A stretch of DNA of 64,000 nucleotides. It comes from Homarus americanus. Its lineage: Eukaryota; Arthropoda; Malacostraca; Decapoda; Nephropidae. The stretch is taken from positions 6,422,869 through 6,486,868 of the forward strand of contig NW_024726235.1 in assembly GCF_018991925.1 (NCBI RefSeq), read 5' to 3'. The position numbers and the translations under genes were made by a program. The notes beneath the pieces were generated by a model. The model was given only the letters and a program-made list of their open reading frames with translations. It ran no database searches and was not told where the DNA came from. Below are positions 1 through 10,438 of the stretch, piece by piece (the stretch's first letter is position 1; every line of letters starts with the position of its first letter).

Positions 1-639
1 CTGACTCTCTATCCTCACTACTTGCCCTTGGCACCCTCGACTCAGGTTGTCACGCTCGTCTCTGAAGCCAGACACAAATATGCGTGCCTTGTTGACCGGG
101 GTGTCAAGGTCAAACTGTTGTGGATCCCCTCTCACATAGGCCTCATAAAACATGACAGAGTTGATGCCCTCGCCAAACTCGCGTCTAACAAAGACACCGT
201 TGAATACAATTTGGGTCTGTCAAAAAGAACCCTTAAAATTGTAATTAGGAAACAACTTATTGATGAGTTTGAAGCAAGTAGACTAGTGCAAACAGGCACT
301 AGTCGATCCATAGGTTACCATGATGAGATGCATCGAGTGAAACATGTATATGGAGCAAGTAACAAGATCACTAGATTACAAGATGTTGTAACCGCTAGAT
401 TAAGGTTAGCATATAAGTACCTTTGGCAGTATGTTCCTCAAGCAGATGTAAACAAAACTAAATGTAAAGTGTGTGGCAATACATATGGCCACACACTTGA
501 ACACTACGTCCTCGACTGTGTGAAGATAGAACCTTTTAGGGACAGGTCCAAGCACACTGTGTGTGAAATGGCACAACACTTCATCTCTAATGGCAAGATA
601 GCCGACATATTAAGATTGTGTCCACTTTTTTGCACTTAG
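1..639 (+). pseudogene. LINE ORF2 C-terminus: RNase H tail and zinc-knuckle (partial, enters from left edge)
   Basis: The frame is open from base 1 to TAG at 637-639, so the coding part is cut by the window edge. The RNase H signature LLWIPSHIGLIKHDRVDALA is near the start, matching WVPSHxGIxGNExAD but with His-Asp in place of Asn-Glu. Further on is CKVCGNTYGHTLEHYVLDC, a C-x2-C-x8-H-x4-C zinc-binding pattern typical of the region after RNase H in Jockey/I-type non-LTR retrotransposons. In a full element this polyprotein copies its RNA by target-primed reverse transcription. No stop is visible in this part. The clade is inferred, and the reverse transcriptase would lie to the left of the window. 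Confidence 0.7.
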
Positions 640-646
640 TAATGTT

Positions 647-755
647 ACGAACCCCGCCACCAATTGTCATGATCAACCTACCCAGCACTACGAACCACGC
701 CATCTATTGTCTTGATCTACCTACCCAGCACCACGAGCAACGCCATCTAGGGACG
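647..755 (+). repeat. 43-bp tandem repeat, about 2.5 copies, in the LINE 3' UTR
   Basis: Units start at 647, 690 and 733 with ACGAACC/ACGAGCA and share CTACCCAGCAC. They follow the LINE stop codon directly, as tandem repeats in LINE 3' UTRs often do. Confidence 0.7.
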
Positions 756-1689
756 AGACACGAGTATGACTCGTCTTAGTTACCACTCCGGGGTTTCCCT
801 TCTCCATATCCTGGTTGTTGCGTCACTTCCTCCAAGTCTTCTTTGTCAGCTCGAGTTCGAGGAGAGTTCACTTGGCTCTGGGAAGCGACCACAGGATCAC
901 CTATCCTGGAAACCTACGGCACAGTGACTACCTGCCGTCTTCTACAATACTCAGCCTTACTCGTCAGCCATCTCAGCTCCTCACTTAAGTATTTGTAATC
1001 TTGTATTGCCTCTCCCACCTCCACCTTGCTTCACGATTGTTTATGTTGTATTAATATGTATATACTGTTAATGTTTAGGTTAAGTATGGTTAAGGGTAAA
1101 TTATAGATAGCTGAATATTTTGTTAAGGAATTTATGGTACTCTATTATACACAACAAAAACTCGCATCCTTTGTCTACCCTTTTATAGTCCGATTGTCTT
1201 TGTTTTTGTTTTTTTGTTGCCTGTTGGGATCTGGGTAGACTTTTAACTATATTCTAAATCCCCAACTCGTAACAGTAACTATATCAATTCTCTTGTACAG
1301 AACCAAATACGCAATGTGCTTGAATACCTCTCACGCAAAGGTGAATAACAAAGTGTGAGGCCACACATACTGCTTCACACGCCTGTACTCACGCATTTGT
1401 GAATAAGTTACCCTTTATGTATAGAACTAAACAAATAATGTAAATGAAATACTGTGTAACATTCAGTGCCATAATATCCTGACAACGGGGGTTAATTATT
1501 ACGACCCTTTGTAAACTCTACTCTGTAATCCTTTTGCGCTACCGCTCACAGGATGAGTGTGGGGTGCACAATAAAGTAGCCGCTGTAAGCGGCAAAATCA
1601 AAAATCAAATTGGTAATGCTGCAGTGATGCTGTATCCCGGATGTAAATAGCCAATTACTTTGATGCTCCGATCGATGCTAGTGTAGGTC
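756..1689. other. Non-coding stretch with a LINE/SINE-like 3' tail near 1530-1615
   Basis: No coding signal. At about 1545-1610 the text CAGGATGAGTGTGGGGTGCA followed by CAATAAAGTAGCC and an AATC-rich tail resembles the segment at 53030-53100, so both are probably ends of one interspersed family. The rest is probably LINE 3' UTR and unique AT-rich DNA. Confidence 0.4.
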
Positions 1690-3180
1690 CATGAGCCGCA
1701 CAGTCCACGCGGCTGCTCTCACATCCACCCAAAAAATTTTAATTTCATCATATTATTGTAAGTTCTTTCTGTTTATTATGCCAAGGGACAACCCCACGGC
1801 TAGGAAGTTAGGAAAGGTTAGGTAGGTTTCTTTGGTTTGGTTGGTGAGGACTTGTAACATCATTGTCACTTGTATTTCTTAACTACGTAGTGGATATCTT
1901 GCCGTGACCAGCTAAGTTCCTACTAATGCTATTTTACTGTGAGTGCGCTTTGGGTATTACAGTATTTCAGTTTCAGCCCCAACTCGGTTAGAGCAATTTT
2001 GTGTTTACTATTAGTTATATCTCGCCAACAGGAACAACCTTTTCTAATACCACTTCCGTCGCAAATGGATATTAACCAAGATACTGTAGTATATTCATGT
2101 AAGAAATAAACACAAATCTGCAGTCCTTGGGTGTCATTAGTTTGCTTACATCTGACCTGCTACGTCTGTGCGTACTCTCACATCCACAAAAAACATAAAA
2201 TGACACCATGATACTTCAGCAAAGTTGCTTTCATTGGTACAGTTGCAGAAATGTGTTTCTACGCCCCGCGGTAATCCCTGCCTCCAAACAGCAACATTGC
2301 AGTAGTAGTATAACTGTTTATATGAATGAATGAGCATTGGTCATGTAACGATGGACGTGCTTGATGGATAGGTTTGCTACAGGTCATATAGGTTGGCCGT
2401 TTGGAGATGCGGGTTACCACAAGGGGTGTAAGAACACATTTCTGTAATTGTACCAGATATTAAAATAAGTACTTTCTGTTTAACATGGTGGGGACAGCTA
2501 GGAAGTTAGGTATGTTTGGATAGGTTTCTTCGGTTTGTTAGGTTAGGAGAGGAAGGGGGATGATAACTCCAAAATTTATGGTAAACAGCAGTTGGGGCTG
2601 AAACTGCAAATTTACCGCCAATATGTTCGTTAATCAGAGTACACTCATGGTAAAATAATGCTAGCAGGAACTTAACCGGTCACGGCAAAATACCCACTGC
2701 CTATCAACCAAGGTTAGGTCAAGAGAAATAAACACTTTTAAAACACCTTTGTCAAAACTATGAGTGTCTACTATAGAGCATAGTGAAATTGCAACACTTT
2801 AAAAATCATTTTTGGTAATTATTTATGACTTCACAGCCACTGATTTTCATTGAAAATGAATTTAAAAATGCTGCAATTTCAATGTGTTTTATAGTGGATA
2901 CTGTCATAGTTATAGAAAATTACACTGTCAAAGTTATGGAAAATGAGTTAAAAGAGTGGTTATTACTAAATTAAACCTAACCTAACCTTAGTTGACAAGA
3001 AAAACAACCAGCAGAAGTGTTGTTAGAAAACCTCACCAACCTAACTTACTAGCTGTGAGGCTCAACCCTCCAGACCCCCTGGCATATTAAACAGAAAGAG
3101 CTTACTATTATATGGTGTAATTTTAAATTTTTTTTGTGGATGCGAGAGCAGCCGCCCGATCTGTGTGGCTCATAAACATA
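1690..3180. repeat. Large imperfect inverted repeat with an internal direct copy
   Basis: Block 1690-1800 (GCGGCTGCTCTCACATCCAC and TTCTTTCTGTTTA) recurs inverted at about 3040-3180. Block 1868-2000 (TTGCCGTGACC, AAGTTCCT, TTTCAGCCCCAACT) recurs inverted at about 2590-2735. A direct copy of 1760-1860 lies at 2475-2560 (CTTTCTGTTTA, CTAGGAAGTTAGG). This suggests a fold-back element or nested MITEs. No ORF is supported. Confidence 0.65.
2757..2918. repeat. Imperfect palindrome (hairpin, about 60-bp arms)
   Basis: AACTATGAGTGTCTACTATA ... GTGAAATTGCAACA on the left pairs with the reverse complement of the right arm, AACTATGACAGTATCCACTA ... TTGAAATTGCAGCA. The loop is AT-rich. It has a MITE-like shape. 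Confidence 0.6.
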
Positions 3181-3254
3181 CAATGGTGACTGGTAGCAAT
3201 TGGAGATGATTGGCTGTGTACTGCCATATCATGCCAAGAAAGACAAAGTAGTGT

Positions 3255-4325
3255 GTGCCTAGTTGCCTAATTATCTACCAAATGAAGCAATTTCCACAAA
3301 ATTTATTATTATATCAGAACTCAGTGATGAAAATATAGTAAGAATATAAATATAAAAATAATGCGTCGGCTGTGAAGTCCGCCATATTAGCCTCGTTTTC
3401 TATGAAAAAATCAGCGGTGGGTCAGTCATCAATATTACCCCTTTCAATAAAAAAAGTTCAGTCATGGTCTTTGTCAATTCACTGGTGCCGAAGGAACAGT
3501 GGTCATGGCCTACTTACCATTTTCTAAAGCATGCCATTCTCAGTTTCCACATACGATCCAGTAACTAGAAGTACTGTAGATTCAAGTACAGCTGCTCCTC
3601 GACTTACGACGGGGTAAGGGACCCAAATCCAGGTCGCAAGTCGAATTGGTCATAAGACGAAAATGCTTAAATAATACATAGAAAATCTAAAATGAGTGTC
3701 TTTTTTTTTTCTCAGCACCACAAAACTCTCACTTTTAAGCTTGCCAGCCATTTTACAGTGAATTATAAACGAAAATTTTGTCAGTACACAGGGCAATCAC
3801 TAACGTTGGGACTCAAAAATACGTAATTTGACAAAATTTTGGTACGACTGAGGCGGTCATATGTCCGGGTGGCCGTAGGTCGAATATGTCATAAGTCGAG
3901 GAGTAGCCGTAAATAATATTCTATAAGCAATTTTCTAAAAACTGCTAGTTTAGGAGTGTCAACATTACATTATTGTTACCACAACCGTTTAGTGGAAGAC
4001 TGAAGGTCTAACGGAACATGGTAAGGTATTTTTATAGTAGTTAACACAACATTCCTACTCCAAATCTTTTATGATTAAAAAAAGACGTCTAATTCACAAA
4101 TTAAGTCAATGTAAGATCAGCAACAATCTTCACACAACATGCTAAAAAACAAACTGCCCAGGGCATGGGAAAGCCCCTTAGCAGAGCACTGCCTCATTAC
4201 CGCCCGCAATATAAACTGTGTGCCTAGGCGCCTAATTATCTATGAAACGAACAATTTCCACAATAAATGATTATCATATCAGAGCTGATGAAAATATTGT
4301 AAGAAAATAAAACTAATAAAAATAA
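3255..4325 (+). repeat. Diverged direct duplication, about 107 bp (3255-3362 and 4219-4325)
   Basis: Both copies read TGTGCCTAG..GCCTAATTATCTA, then CAATTTCCACA, TATCAGA and GATGAAAATAT.GTAAGAA. The MITE at 3589-3909 sits between them. Confidence 0.65.
3589..3909. mobile_element. MITE, Tc1/mariner-pogo type, 321 bp with TA target duplication
   Basis: The left end CAGCTGCTCCTCGACTTACG and the reverse complement of the right end CGGCTACTCCTCGACTTATG differ at 3 of 20 bases. TA flanks both ends (3587-3588 and 3910-3911). There is an AT-rich interior with no transposase. TIRs reading CTCGACTTACGA with TA duplications are typical of Tigger/pogo-like families. Confidence 0.75.
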
Positions 4326-5020
4326 CTCTCATGGGTTAGTCCTATATATTAACCCAGGTTAGGTTAGGTTTATGTTTTTCGAGTGTTTTTTGGTGTATTT
4401 TGTATTCACTTGGACATGATTTTTGTCGGAAAATGCTTGTTTCTCTACCCCACCCAAAACCCTGGTTCCCAACAGGATCCCCTATCTTGTTGGGTTCTGA
4501 GCAACTCATACCCATACCCTATTATTTTCAGGTTAAAAGTTTGAATTAGGCCTATTCTTGGCATATAAGTAGACTGCAGAACTTCCAAGCTACAAAGCAG
4601 CATCCCTTTGATCATCCTACGTCACGTCCTTCGTTAGTCATGTATCACAGTCAGGTTATTCGGCAACATTGTGATACGTGACTATCGCATACGTGACGTC
4701 GAATCATCGAAGGGATGCCGCCTGGGTCACTGACCGTGCTAATCTCTCGTTTTTGTAGGTCCACTAATCCTATGCGAGTGCATTCGTTTCATAGCTCCAG
4801 TATCGTTTCAGCGCTTGTCAAGTTCAGTACTTGTAAAGCAATGTTTGTGCGACAAAATAACATACTTATGTTATGTGATGCAACCATTTTAAAGAGCTGC
4901 ATTACATTTCACAGCACTTTCCTGCAAGATTTACATAATATTTTTTTTGTATTATTGCATTTTCACACCCAACATTCCTACCACTAATCTATTATCATAT
5001 TCTAATAAGACGTCTAATTA
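4041..5020 (+). repeat. Diverged direct duplication, about 60 bp (4041-4105 and 4966-5020)
   Basis: Both copies share CAACATTCCTAC and, 30-40 bp further, AGACGTCTAATT. Confidence 0.5.
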
Positions 5021-5655
5021 TAAGATAATTTTCATCTATTACATTACCATCACAAATGTATAATAACGGAGATAGCATATCCAAAATTTTCTCTATTTTC
5101 TTCCATTAATTTTCCACCATTATCGCCTACCTCACCTCCCACACTGCGTGTCTCCTTCATAATTCATCACGCGCATGCGTTCCCGTTCACGTCACGCGAC
5201 CAATCAAAACCGGTTTTTTGGCAACAAATTAAAACGATTTTTTGTTTAATCTGCGGTATTTTTTGCCCAATCAAAATCTATTTTTATTTTGGGCCTCATA
5301 TTTCCAAATTCATATTCATTTCCAACCATGGAAGTCTGTGATGGGCGTCACTTAAATTATATGGAGCTGACTGCGAGTTTTTGGGAAAAAACGAAGAAAC
5401 TATAGTATTTTTTCGATCACATGGTGTTCTTCCAACCTCAGTAAAGTGTCCTAAGTGCAAGACAGTAAATATCGCAAAGACCAACATATGGCATTGTGTA
5501 AGAATCTCAGAATCCAACCACGAACAAGAACCAGGCCAATAAGGTAAGAAATAGGTGATTCCATCATATGGTAAGAGTCAGTTAGGTTTGGGTTTTTTTC
5601 TAGTATTTTTTGGTGTATTTTTTATTCGCTTAGCCATTATTCTTTTTCGGAAAAC
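4358..5655 (+). repeat. Diverged direct duplication, about 78 bp (4358-4437 and 5580-5655)
   Basis: Shared words are TTTTTTGGTGTATTTT, TATTC.CTT and TTTTCGGAAAA. Confidence 0.6.
5342..5542 (+). pseudogene. Relic of a zinc-ribbon transposase N-terminus (Merlin/IS1016- or ISXO2-like)
   Basis: A 66-codon open stretch ends at TAA 5540-5542. It contains EFLGKNEETIVFFRSHGVLP followed by SVKCPKC and later WHC. Transposases of the IS1016/Merlin and IS1595 types begin with a short helix, a phrase like FLQ.HGVL, then a CPxC...C zinc ribbon. The TGA just upstream removes any normal start, and no catalytic DDE domain follows, so it is a fragment. GTAAGA directly after the stop could be an old splice donor. 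Assignment rests on this short pattern only; a chance match is possible. Confidence 0.4.
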
Positions 5656-5692
5656 GTCCCACAAAAAAAAAATCGATAAAAAAAAACCAGAC

Positions 5693-6090
5693 CAATTTCC
5701 GACGGAAATGAAGGTCATATTCGGTCTAAACACACACAAATACACTAGAAAACTATATTTTTTACTTTCTAACAGAGTGAGGTGTACAAGTGCAAATTTA
5801 CCTTTTTTTTAATCATTGTTAAAGCTAAAATGCATGGTATAGTTACTAATAGGTATGGATTACCTCTTGAATTGAGTGCAAGTAATCTTGGGTGCGACTT
5901 GTATCCTGAGTTGGGTACGAGTTATCTCACGTATGAGTCGGCGTGGGTACGAGATGACCCTAACCCGATCTTGTTGAGGTCAATTTCCGACGGATATCAT
6001 GATCAGAACCAATCACAACGCACAAAAATACACTAGAAAAACATAGTTTTGACTTCCTAACAGTTGTGTGAACTACTATAAATTTACCCA
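5693..6090 (+). repeat. Diverged direct duplication, about 105 bp (5693-5795 and 5974-6090)
   Basis: Shared words are CAATTTCCGACGGA, AAATACACTAGAAAA, TTCTAACAG/TTCCTAACAG and AAATTTACC. Confidence 0.6.
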
Positions 6091-6099
6091 TGGTAAAAC

Positions 6100-7290
6100 T
6101 GCATTACAGCGGTTATACTTACGATGGGAGGATTAAATAATTTCAATTCTCATGCCTCAAGAAGAAAATGAAAGGTCCAAACTCTATGCAAACACAACTT
6201 ACTTGGGTTTCATAATTTTGAGAAAGTATAATGTCAAGGTTTCCTACTTATTTACAATATCCACTACCAATAATGTTTTCCGTATATTTCAGGTAGCTTC
6301 AGAATGTCACCTGTGATATATAGCACTGTTTCTGTCAGGAACAATCGAGTTACCATGCAAGAATCAAAATCAAAATCAGCTGTTTATCATCACACTGAAG
6401 TGAACGCCAACGGCCGCCTTGCGCAACTTTCCAGCACTTGAATCTGAATAAAATACTCTTTCATGGCCACATTAAGGGTCCCCTGGCATCCATACTCACT
6501 TATATTATTGGTTAAAATAACCCATTAGTTAATGATTAAACGGAGAGGAGTGTAAACATATCAGACTGCGGAGAAGCGCTGGAGTATGGCTGGAAACACA
6601 AGGGAACAAGTGAGCATCGATAGGCTGCCACAGAAACGTTCAGGACCAGCGAGTGAAGCGCCGAGTAACTTCCAAACCTGAGCTTACCTAACAACACTCT
6701 TCCTCAACTCCCTGTCTTCACCACATTTATACCACAGTAAACAAAATTAACTAACAGAAGAATGAAAACACACTATAACAGGTGTACGTAACACAACGGT
6801 TAAACGAAGAGAGCGTTATTGAAAATAAAACCTGATAATGGTAGTTAGACTTGACAACTGCAATTTACACTCTCAATTTTAATCCTCTATAATGAAATAT
6901 TAAATGACAGGTAGTGACACGAGGAAAAATTACAATAAATACATATAATGTAGTTTTCGGGGTCACAGGTTTCTTTTTTCATTTTATTTTTATTACTATA
7001 ACGATTATTAAATCAACAAAATATTTATAAGTATGAACCTGTCAACTACACAATGAGTGGTACTGGTTATCGGAAAACAAATTAATGTAATTGATACTAT
7101 CCAGTTATTCTTTATAGAAATAATATTAGATCGTGTACGTAGTGATCAATTTTAGAATCGTTTAATATTGTAATGAGTTAATGAAAGTAACAATATATTG
7201 GAAACTTCGAAAGTTTAAAAGTTCCCGGCCGTTGATTCCCGACCTGAGGTTAACACGGCTGACACGGAATCTTGGCACAGGGCCATAGGC
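6100..7290. other. Non-coding AT-rich stretch
   Basis: No ORF, exon pattern or tandem repeat that I can support. Confidence 0.5.
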
Positions 7291-7296
7291 TATTAC

Positions 7297-7397
7297 TTTT
7301 ACTTACTTTTATCCTCTTCGCCACTGATCGGCTAGTTAGCCGCTTGGGCGATCGGTCACGTCTCTGATTACTTTTCCTTTTCATTTATCTTCTTCAC

Positions 7398-7403
<6 letters not shown>
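7297..7403 (-). mobile_element. CR1-like LINE 3' tail fragment, inverted
   Basis: The reverse complement reads GAGACGTGACCGATCGCCCA, then GCGGCTAACTAGCCGATCAG and GAGGATAAAAGTAAGTAAAA, as in the 3' end of the LINE at 7869-9961. Only the tail is kept; a TA microsatellite (7402-7429) abuts its 5' side. Confidence 0.85.

Positions 7404-7429
<26 letters not shown>
7402..7429. repeat. (AT)n microsatellite
   Basis: Perfect AT dinucleotide run. Confidence 0.95.
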
Positions 7430-7823
7430 TACTGATCAACAACATGGTATCCATATACATAAACTAAAGGCTATTTCCAGTATGAGGTAACTTTAAAAAA
7501 ACGAGTGTTTCTCTATTACTCACCAATAACTATAATATTGATATCTTCCTCCGAATGTAAATAGAAAGTACCTGTAAATGGAACAAATCCTACTGCCCGT
7601 TACAGTAGTTGCAGCTTCGAAAAAATGATTAGTACTGGCACAATGTCCCCGCTGGAGTGAAGTCGATAATACTATTATATTCGCATAAACTTTTTATTTG
7701 TGCAAACTGTTAAACATGCCGACTAACAGCTGTCTATTTGAGTGCGTGTTTACCGATATGTGTAAGTGCGAGTGCTTGTTGGCGTACTTTTGAATATCAT
7801 AACTAGTAAAATGACCCATTTGA

Positions 7824-9961
7824 TCGACCAAACCCAGTGCTTCTAGGAATACGAGGGGATCCCTACACATGAACCATGCGGCGGTCGACAAAATTAAGAA
7901 GAAAACCCAGAAATTCAAGACGTGGGTTGGGTCAAACGATGAGCAAGACAGGAGGATGTATGCAAGAGCCAGAAACCAAGCAAAGATAGAGTGTAGGAGG
8001 GCTGAAAAGGAGTTCCAAAGGCTGGTTGCACGCGAGGTCAAGTCAAACCCAAAGGCGTTTTACCGCTATGCAAAGTCGAAATTGAAAACGCGAGTAGGAG
8101 TATCAGACCTGAGGCTTGAAGATGGTAGTTACGCAGATTCTGACCAGGATAAAGCTGAGGCATTGAACAGCTTCTTTTCCTCAGTGTTCACAAGAGAGGA
8201 TGCAACTAACCTTCCTGCGTTTGAGGACAGACGGTTCGACACAGCACTGACCCACATTGTGTTCACAGAAGAGGGTATTAGAAATAAACTGTCCAGGCTA
8301 AAGGTCCATAAGAGTCCTGGACCTGACATGGTGCATCCTAGAGTGCTAAGGGAGCTGTGCAACGAGCTTGCAGAGCCCCTGAAGATTCTGTTTTGTAAAT
8401 GCCTGGATGAACAAATGGTCCCCAGTGAATGGAAAGTGGCTTATGTGAGTCCTATCTTCAAGAAGGGCGATAGGCACTCCACGAACAACTATAGACCGGT
8501 GAGCCTGACCAGCATAATATGTAAAGTACTTGAGAGTATTATCAGAGATGCAGCGATGGAACATCTACTACGAAACAACCTTGTAAAAGATTGCCAACAC
8601 GGTTTTATGCCGGGGCGCTCTTGCTTGACACAATTGCTCAAGGTATTGGATATTTGGACCCATATTCTAGAACGGGGTGGTAATATCGACAATATTTACC
8701 TAGATTTTGCCAAGGCTTTCGACAGTGTACCCCACGAAAGGCTGAAAATCAAACTGGAAGGGTACGGAATTCGGGGAAATGTCCTAGCGTGGATAGAAGA
8801 CTTTCTACATGACCGCAAGCAATGTGTGGTGATTAATGGCACGAAATCGTCATCTGTACCTGTAACAAGTGGGGTACCGCAGGGTAGTGTATTGGGCCCG
8901 CTGTTGTTTGTTTGTTTCATAAATGATATGCCTGACGTTGTACACTCCTCCATACAAATGTTTGCCGATGATGGCAAGTTATTTCGGGAAATTAAGAACC
9001 AAGCGGACTGTGAAGAGCTGCAGAAGGACCTCTGTGGGCTCCAGGAATGGTCGAAGAAATGGCTGCTGAGATTCAATGTCACGAAGTGTAAGAGGATGCA
9101 CCTGGGGCGTACCAACGGTAAGGAGGCGTATCATATGTCCCAACGGGATGAAGAAAATGCACTAGTTGAGACTGTGTGTGAGAAGGACCTAGGTGTGTAT
9201 GTTGACAATGAGCTGAAGTTCTCGGGCCATTGTGAGAAGAAGGTAAATCAGGCAAATAAATTATTGGGTCTTATAAGAAGGTCGTTCAGATATCTAGACG
9301 GTCCGTCCCTCGTGACGATCTTCAGGAGTGAAGTGCTTCCCCATCTGGAGTACTGTCACCCCATCTGGTCCCCGAGATATGCTAGGGACTGTCAGTTGGT
9401 TGAAAATGTTCAAAGGAGGGCCACCAAACTGGTGCCTGCACTTCGGCACCTCAGCTACCCTGAGAGATTGGAGCGCCTGAACTTGCCTAGCTTATACTAC
9501 AGACGGGCAAGGGGGGACCTAGTTGAGGTGTATAAGCATCTCAGGGGGCACTACTCAGTTGAGTGTCCTTACTTGGAGCTGGCGGACGCTCGCCCCACAA
9601 GGGGTCACAGCTCAAGATTGAAGAAGCCGCAAGTCCAGAAAACCGTGAGGGCAAACTTTTTCGGAGTGAGGGTTGTAAACTCTTGGAACAGTCTACCAGA
9701 GAGTGTTGTGACGGCACCGAGTGTGAGCTCTTTCAAGAGAAGACTTGACCAACACTGGAGCGGGTTCAGGTACATTCAGAAGCCGGTGCATGGCCAGTAT
9801 TTGCCAACAGTGCGTGACAGAGACGTGACCGATCGCCCGGGCGGCTAGCGAGCCGATCTATTGGTGAAGAATATAAATGAAAAGAGACGTGACCGATCGC
9901 CCAAGCGGCTAACAAGCCGATCAGTGGCGAAGAGGATAAAAGTAAAAGTAAAAAGTAAAAG
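7824..9961 (+). mobile_element. 5'-truncated CR1-like LINE with 3' tail
   Basis: It contains a long reverse-transcriptase ORF and a 3' tail in which a roughly 60-bp unit (GAGACGTGACCGATCGCCC ... GCCGATC) occurs twice (from about 9823 and 9890) before an AGTAAA-rich end. The endonuclease domain is absent, so the copy is 5' truncated. Related copies lie at 17550-18248 and, tail only, at 7297-7403. Confidence 0.85.
7869..9848 (+). CDS. Non-LTR retrotransposon reverse transcriptase (CR1-like), 659 aa, uninterrupted
   Basis: This is the reverse transcriptase and C-terminal part of a LINE ORF2, which makes cDNA at a nicked target. Motifs in order: HKSPGPDMVHPRVLREL, SPIFKKGDRHSTNNYRPVSL, YLDFAKAFDSVPHERL (A283-F284-D285), TSGVPQGSVLGPLLF, and the catalytic box FADD at 365-368, where YADD is usual. 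These are followed by EKDLGVYVDNELKFSGH and the CR1-type C-terminus ([22 protein letters not shown]-like, FKRRLDQHW). The frame has no stop over 659 codons, so this copy is young or under recent constraint. The ATG at 7869 is simply the first Met after a stop at 7821-7823; the true element would begin further 5' with an apurinic endonuclease. It is not a host gene. Confidence 0.9.
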   Translation: MNHAAVDKIKKKTQKFKTWVGSNDEQDRRMYARARNQAKIECRRAEKEFQRLVAREVKSNPKAFYRYAKSKLKTRVGVSDLRLEDGSYADSDQDKAEALNSFFSSVFTREDATNLPAFEDRRFDTALTHIVFTEEGIRNKLSRLKVHKSPGPDMVHPRVLRELCNELAEPLKILFCKCLDEQMVPSEWKVAYVSPIFKKGDRHSTNNYRPVSLTSIICKVLESIIRDAAMEHLLRNNLVKDCQHGFMPGRSCLTQLLKVLDIWTHILERGGNIDNIYLDFAKAFDSVPHERLKIKLEGYGIRGNVLAWIEDFLHDRKQCVVINGTKSSSVPVTSGVPQGSVLGPLLFVCFINDMPDVVHSSIQMFADDGKLFREIKNQADCEELQKDLCGLQEWSKKWLLRFNVTKCKRMHLGRTNGKEAYHMSQRDEENALVETVCEKDLGVYVDNELKFSGHCEKKVNQANKLLGLIRRSFRYLDGPSLVTIFRSEVLPHLEYCHPIWSPRYARDCQLVENVQRRATKLVPALRHLSYPERLERLNLPSLYYRRARGDLVEVYKHLRGHYSVECPYLELADARPTRGHSSRLKKPQVQKTVRANFFGVRVVNSWNSLPESVVTAPSVSSFKRRLDQHWSGFRYIQKPVHGQYLPTVRDRDVTDRPGG

Positions 9962-10438
9962 TTCACTTCCTCTATGGTGGTACACTGCCCTGTTAAGGAT
10001 ATCTTAGCCTGAGAGATGCGTCAGGTTCTCGTGCGTGCGAATTGAATTGAGGATCAATTAAACTGACCCTATACGCCTCAGGTAACGGTATTTTTCATTA
10101 ATTACATATCATTTCCATCAGTGCTGAGCAGTCATGGTAACTCCCAGCCATCCAGGTTCAAATTCTTAAAGGGTTCGTACGAAGAATATTTTTTTTTAAA
10201 TGAGGATGTATGAATGCTCTTAACTGGGTGACTAAAAGTAGAACAGAAAAGTAATGCTCCAAAACAGCATCAAAAGTATAGTAAGACTCTACCTTAACAA
10301 GATACTTTCATCTAGCATCAGCTAGGAAACAAAAATGGATATAAAATATTTAGAAATTTATGTCTACCCAAACGTGATGTATTTTTCAATCCAAATTTAG
10401 AATTGGAAACACACTCGTCGGAGGTGTCATTTTTGCGC

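Noticed and set aside
8129..9115. Minus-strand ORFs of 67-139 codons under the LINE
   Set aside because: Shadows of the plus-strand reverse transcriptase frame.
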